Shown: piece by piece, positions 61,758 to 64,000 of the stretch | How positions within the stretch are numbered: the first letter of the stretch is position 1 | How the letters are laid out: every line of letters starts with the position of its first letter | Source: Mesostigma viride | Taxonomy: Eukaryota > Streptophyta > Mesostigmatophyceae > Mesostigmatales > Mesostigmataceae | Direction: 5' to 3' | Length of the DNA stretch: 64,000 bases | Assembly: GCA_009746045.1 (NCBI GenBank) | Contig: RPFO01000165.1 | Coordinates: forward strand, 3,941,367-4,005,366 | Program-made: the position numbers and the translations under genes | The notes under the pieces: model-generated | Told to the model about the DNA's origin: nothing | The model's database searches: none | The model's input: the letters and a program-made list of their open reading frames with translations, nothing else

Positions 61758-63023
61758 ATGGCTACCTCCTCCGCCATCTCTGCTCCTCGCCAGCGTGGGC
61801 CGCACAGTGCTCCCAAAGTCAAGAAAACTCGCCACTTCAACATTCTTTTCCACCCAGTCACCGGCGAGCATGCATGCGAAGTCCACCTTCCTGAGGCTTC
61901 TCGCAGCGTTTTGAACGACATGATGGATCACTACGAGACGAGCAACATCATGATGAACAAGAAGCGCATTCGCTGCGTCGGCTGCGACAAGATGAGGTCT
62001 CTCAAGCACTTCTGCGAGTTTGACGAGGATTACAAGATGCGCAACAATCACAGCTTTTCCCCCTGCGACGGCCATTTCTGCGACTCGTGCGAGTACCTTC
62101 AGCAGAACAACATGCTGAAGAGCATCCCCACGAAGGACTGCGCCAAGTGCAAGAAGCCGACTCGTGTGGATCTCCTCAAGATCGACTGCAACGGCAAGGC
62201 CGAGCACTGCATCAGCTGCTGGGACCCCGCATTCGAGCAGTTCGCGTTCGAGCACGAGCGGACGAAGAAGAGGTTCCCCGAGCTGCTCCAGATCTACCCG
62301 GATATGGAGGACACCGCCGAGTTCATCAAGTGGCCCACGTCAGGCACCTACACCGTCTCTGAGCCGAACTTTGCTCTCACCGGCCCCACCGACCCTGGCA
62401 AGGTCAACGTCAAGGTCGAGGAGCGCGACCAGCCCTTTCTTCGCGGTGGCTACAAGAGGAAGCAGGAGGACACAAACGACTACCTGAGGTCTTGCGGGCT
62501 GTTCAACGACGCCGTCAAGAAGCCCAAGGTCGACATCGAGAACTTCAAGAGCGACTTCACCAAGGAGGTCTCCAGGATCAAGTGGGAGTGCGAGAAGCGC
62601 AACTATGTCTCCTACCTCAGCTTCGTCTCTTTCACGATGTCCGAGTCCAACCTCAACAGCACCGTCACTCCCGGCGCCAAGGAGTTCGAGCATCTGAAGA
62701 ACAAGTTCTGCGGCGTCAAGGCTGCCAGCAAGCAGATGGGCTGCAACCACCAGTTGGACGTGCCCTCCAAGACCTGCAAGGTGTGCAACAAGAAGGCGCA
62801 CTACCTCTTCACCGCCAACGGCCACAGCATCGACAACGACGTCGTCTGCAGCGAGTGCGTCCTCGACACTCTGCGGGAGGCTGGCACCAAGAGTGTCTCC
62901 TGCCCCATCTGCGAGGGCAAGGACTCCAAGCACGACCTGTCCTTCCCGTTTTTCCGCTACGACTCCGCAGAGTCCTGCTATGCAGCTGTCATGAACCAAC
63001 TGGCCGCCCCGCGTGCCCTGTAA
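61758..63023 (+). CDS. Cys-rich zinc-binding protein, 421 aa (third copy)
   Basis: Predicted protein identical to the copies at 21912 and 16160. Same start logic (ATG 85 bases after TATAAAT). See 21912-23177 for motifs. Confidence 0.85.
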   Translation: MATSSAISAPRQRGPHSAPKVKKTRHFNILFHPVTGEHACEVHLPEASRSVLNDMMDHYETSNIMMNKKRIRCVGCDKMRSLKHFCEFDEDYKMRNNHSFSPCDGHFCDSCEYLQQNNMLKSIPTKDCAKCKKPTRVDLLKIDCNGKAEHCISCWDPAFEQFAFEHERTKKRFPELLQIYPDMEDTAEFIKWPTSGTYTVSEPNFALTGPTDPGKVNVKVEERDQPFLRGGYKRKQEDTNDYLRSCGLFNDAVKKPKVDIENFKSDFTKEVSRIKWECEKRNYVSYLSFVSFTMSESNLNSTVTPGAKEFEHLKNKFCGVKAASKQMGCNHQLDVPSKTCKVCNKKAHYLFTANGHSIDNDVVCSECVLDTLREAGTKSVSCPICEGKDSKHDLSFPFFRYDSAESCYAAVMNQLAAPRAL

Positions 63024-63495
63024 ATAGTTCAGAGAATCTCTCTAGTCCCGTGGACTTGTGTACAATTAAAGAGTAATTATATTTTTAATGAAAACAATTC
63101 ACACGAACATCATGTCTTATTTTCCATGCTTGCAATCAAAGTAAAATTAACAATTGCACACGTCCCAAGTGTCCAAATTTAATAATACTTAGCCGTTGAG
63201 ACTTGGCAAAAATTTGAATTTAGCGCGGTTTTAGATTTATACTTCTGGCGCCGTCACCACGGGAAATGGCACGTGCCACGTGGCAGAATCCCGTGGACGT
63301 GCACCGGTCCGTACTCGCGCCGCGCCGTTCCGTATTCGCGCCGCGCTTATCCACAGGACGCGCGCGTCGCGCTTATCCACAGGGCGCGGACCAATCCCGT
63401 GGCAGATGTGGATATCCCTTCGTCTATTAAGTCGCGAGACGCAACAACTCTCGCAGCTATCCTCCTCTCCATCCACCACTACCACGAAAACAGCT

Positions 63496-64000
63496 ATGGC
63501 TGACTCCGCGAAACCAGCTATGGCTGCCACCTTCGACAGCCTGCCTGCAGAAATCGTGCACCGCCTCGTGGAGCTCTCGTGGCCCAAACTGTGTGGAATC
63601 AACAAGGCCACGCAGGTCCAGTTTGAGAAGGTGAAAGAGGAAAAGACGATCGAAGCCACTGAGCTGCTGAAGGCCATTGAGAAGGAGATTCAGATGCGCT
63701 CCCGCAGACGCCGAAGGAACCCTGGCGAGCTGCGCCACATGACTTCATGCGATCTCAAGATGTGCAAGCGGTTGCTGATTGGCAAGAAGCCCTATATCTT
63801 TCTCCGTCAAGCGAAGAGGTGGGTCGCCGAGGCTCACTGCTACAGGAAGCATCTGGCGTGCCTTGCCCAGAATGTGTTTGACAAGATGTTCTGGGCTGTC
63901 ATCGTCTTCGGACACGACGCTGACCTTGTCGCTCACGAGTACATCAAGTCCGTGCCGGATCTCGAGAAGGAACGCACGGCAGAAGAGCACGGGCTCGAGC
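63496..64000 (+). CDS. F-box-like protein (third copy, cut by window end)
   Basis: Same as 23650 onward; the window ends before the homopolymer where the other copies break, so the state of the frame here cannot be seen. Confidence 0.65.
   Translation, partial: MADSAKPAMAATFDSLPAEIVHRLVELSWPKLCGINKATQVQFEKVKEEKTIEATELLKAIEKEIQMRSRRRRRNPGELRHMTSCDLKMCKRLLIGKKPYIFLRQAKRWVAEAHCYRKHLACLAQNVFDKMFWAVIVFGHDADLVAHEYIKSVPDLEKERTAEEHGLE

Larger units (their letters stand above)
59512..64000. repeat. Third copy of the module, truncated by window end
   Basis: Aligned to the right arm of P2 at a constant offset of 39846 from 59527 on. It differs by one inserted C (GAGGCCACACCC versus GAGGCACACCC) and a few substitutions (for example near 59734, 60013 and 60071, two of which change the RING protein). 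It begins exactly at the dyad that forms the centre of P2, so the module has a defined end. Confidence 0.95.

Overview
The window looks like part of a large eukaryotic DNA virus of the nucleocytoplasmic type (Nucleocytoviricota), either free or integrated. Signs seen directly: tightly packed short-spaced genes on both strands between 33.5 and 59.4 kb, TATA-like elements only about 5-25 bases from many start codons, KilA-N proteins, a PD-(D/E)XK nuclease-like protein, an F-box-like protein, a membrane-anchored 2-oxoglutarate oxygenase-like protein, small Cys-rich zinc proteins, many single-pass membrane proteins and two very large fibre-like proteins with LamG-like domains. I cannot name the family or host. 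No polymerase, capsid or packaging gene lies in this window.

Layout. (1) 1-2.3 kb: non-coding repeats and a 585-bp foldback element. (2) 2.5-13.28 kb: a large imperfect inverted repeat built around two minisatellites (about 38 bp and about 70 bp units); almost no coding capacity. (3) 13.28-26.05 kb: an essentially perfect palindrome, arms of about 6.385 kb around a 4-base centre at 19,667-19,670. Each arm carries four genes: chromodomain-like, F-box-like, Cys-rich zinc protein and a RING + TRAF-type zinc finger protein with a spliceosomal-type intron. A third, slightly diverged copy begins at 59.51 kb and runs off the window in direct orientation to the right arm. (4) 26.2-33.2 kb: a small membrane ORF and four genes that share the promoter style of the palindrome genes (TATA box, C/T-rich leader of about 70-90 bases, clusters of CCACGGG/CCCGTGG), plus a 1.3-kb gene-free foldback at 31-32.3 kb. 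(5) 33.5-59.4 kb: compact core-like viral genes without CCACGGG clusters: oxygenase, Cys-rich proteins, KilA-N pair, a very long scaffold-like protein, secreted/membrane proteins, two paralogous fibre genes in opposite orientation with small structural-type genes between them.

A dominant technical signal: about a dozen genes are interrupted by one-base frame breaks, nearly all interpretable as loss of one base in a homopolymer. This is the signature of incompletely polished long-read assembly, although true decay or slippage cannot be excluded. The perfect palindrome may likewise be a real terminal/recombination structure or a foldback chimera; the diverged third copy shows that at least the module itself is really duplicated.

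Functional reading (inference): the repeated module and its promoter relatives look like a host-interaction set (ubiquitin-type, chromatin-type and zinc proteins) that is co-regulated and copy-number amplified near genome ends, while the 33.5-59.4 kb block encodes virion surface, membrane and DNA-handling functions.
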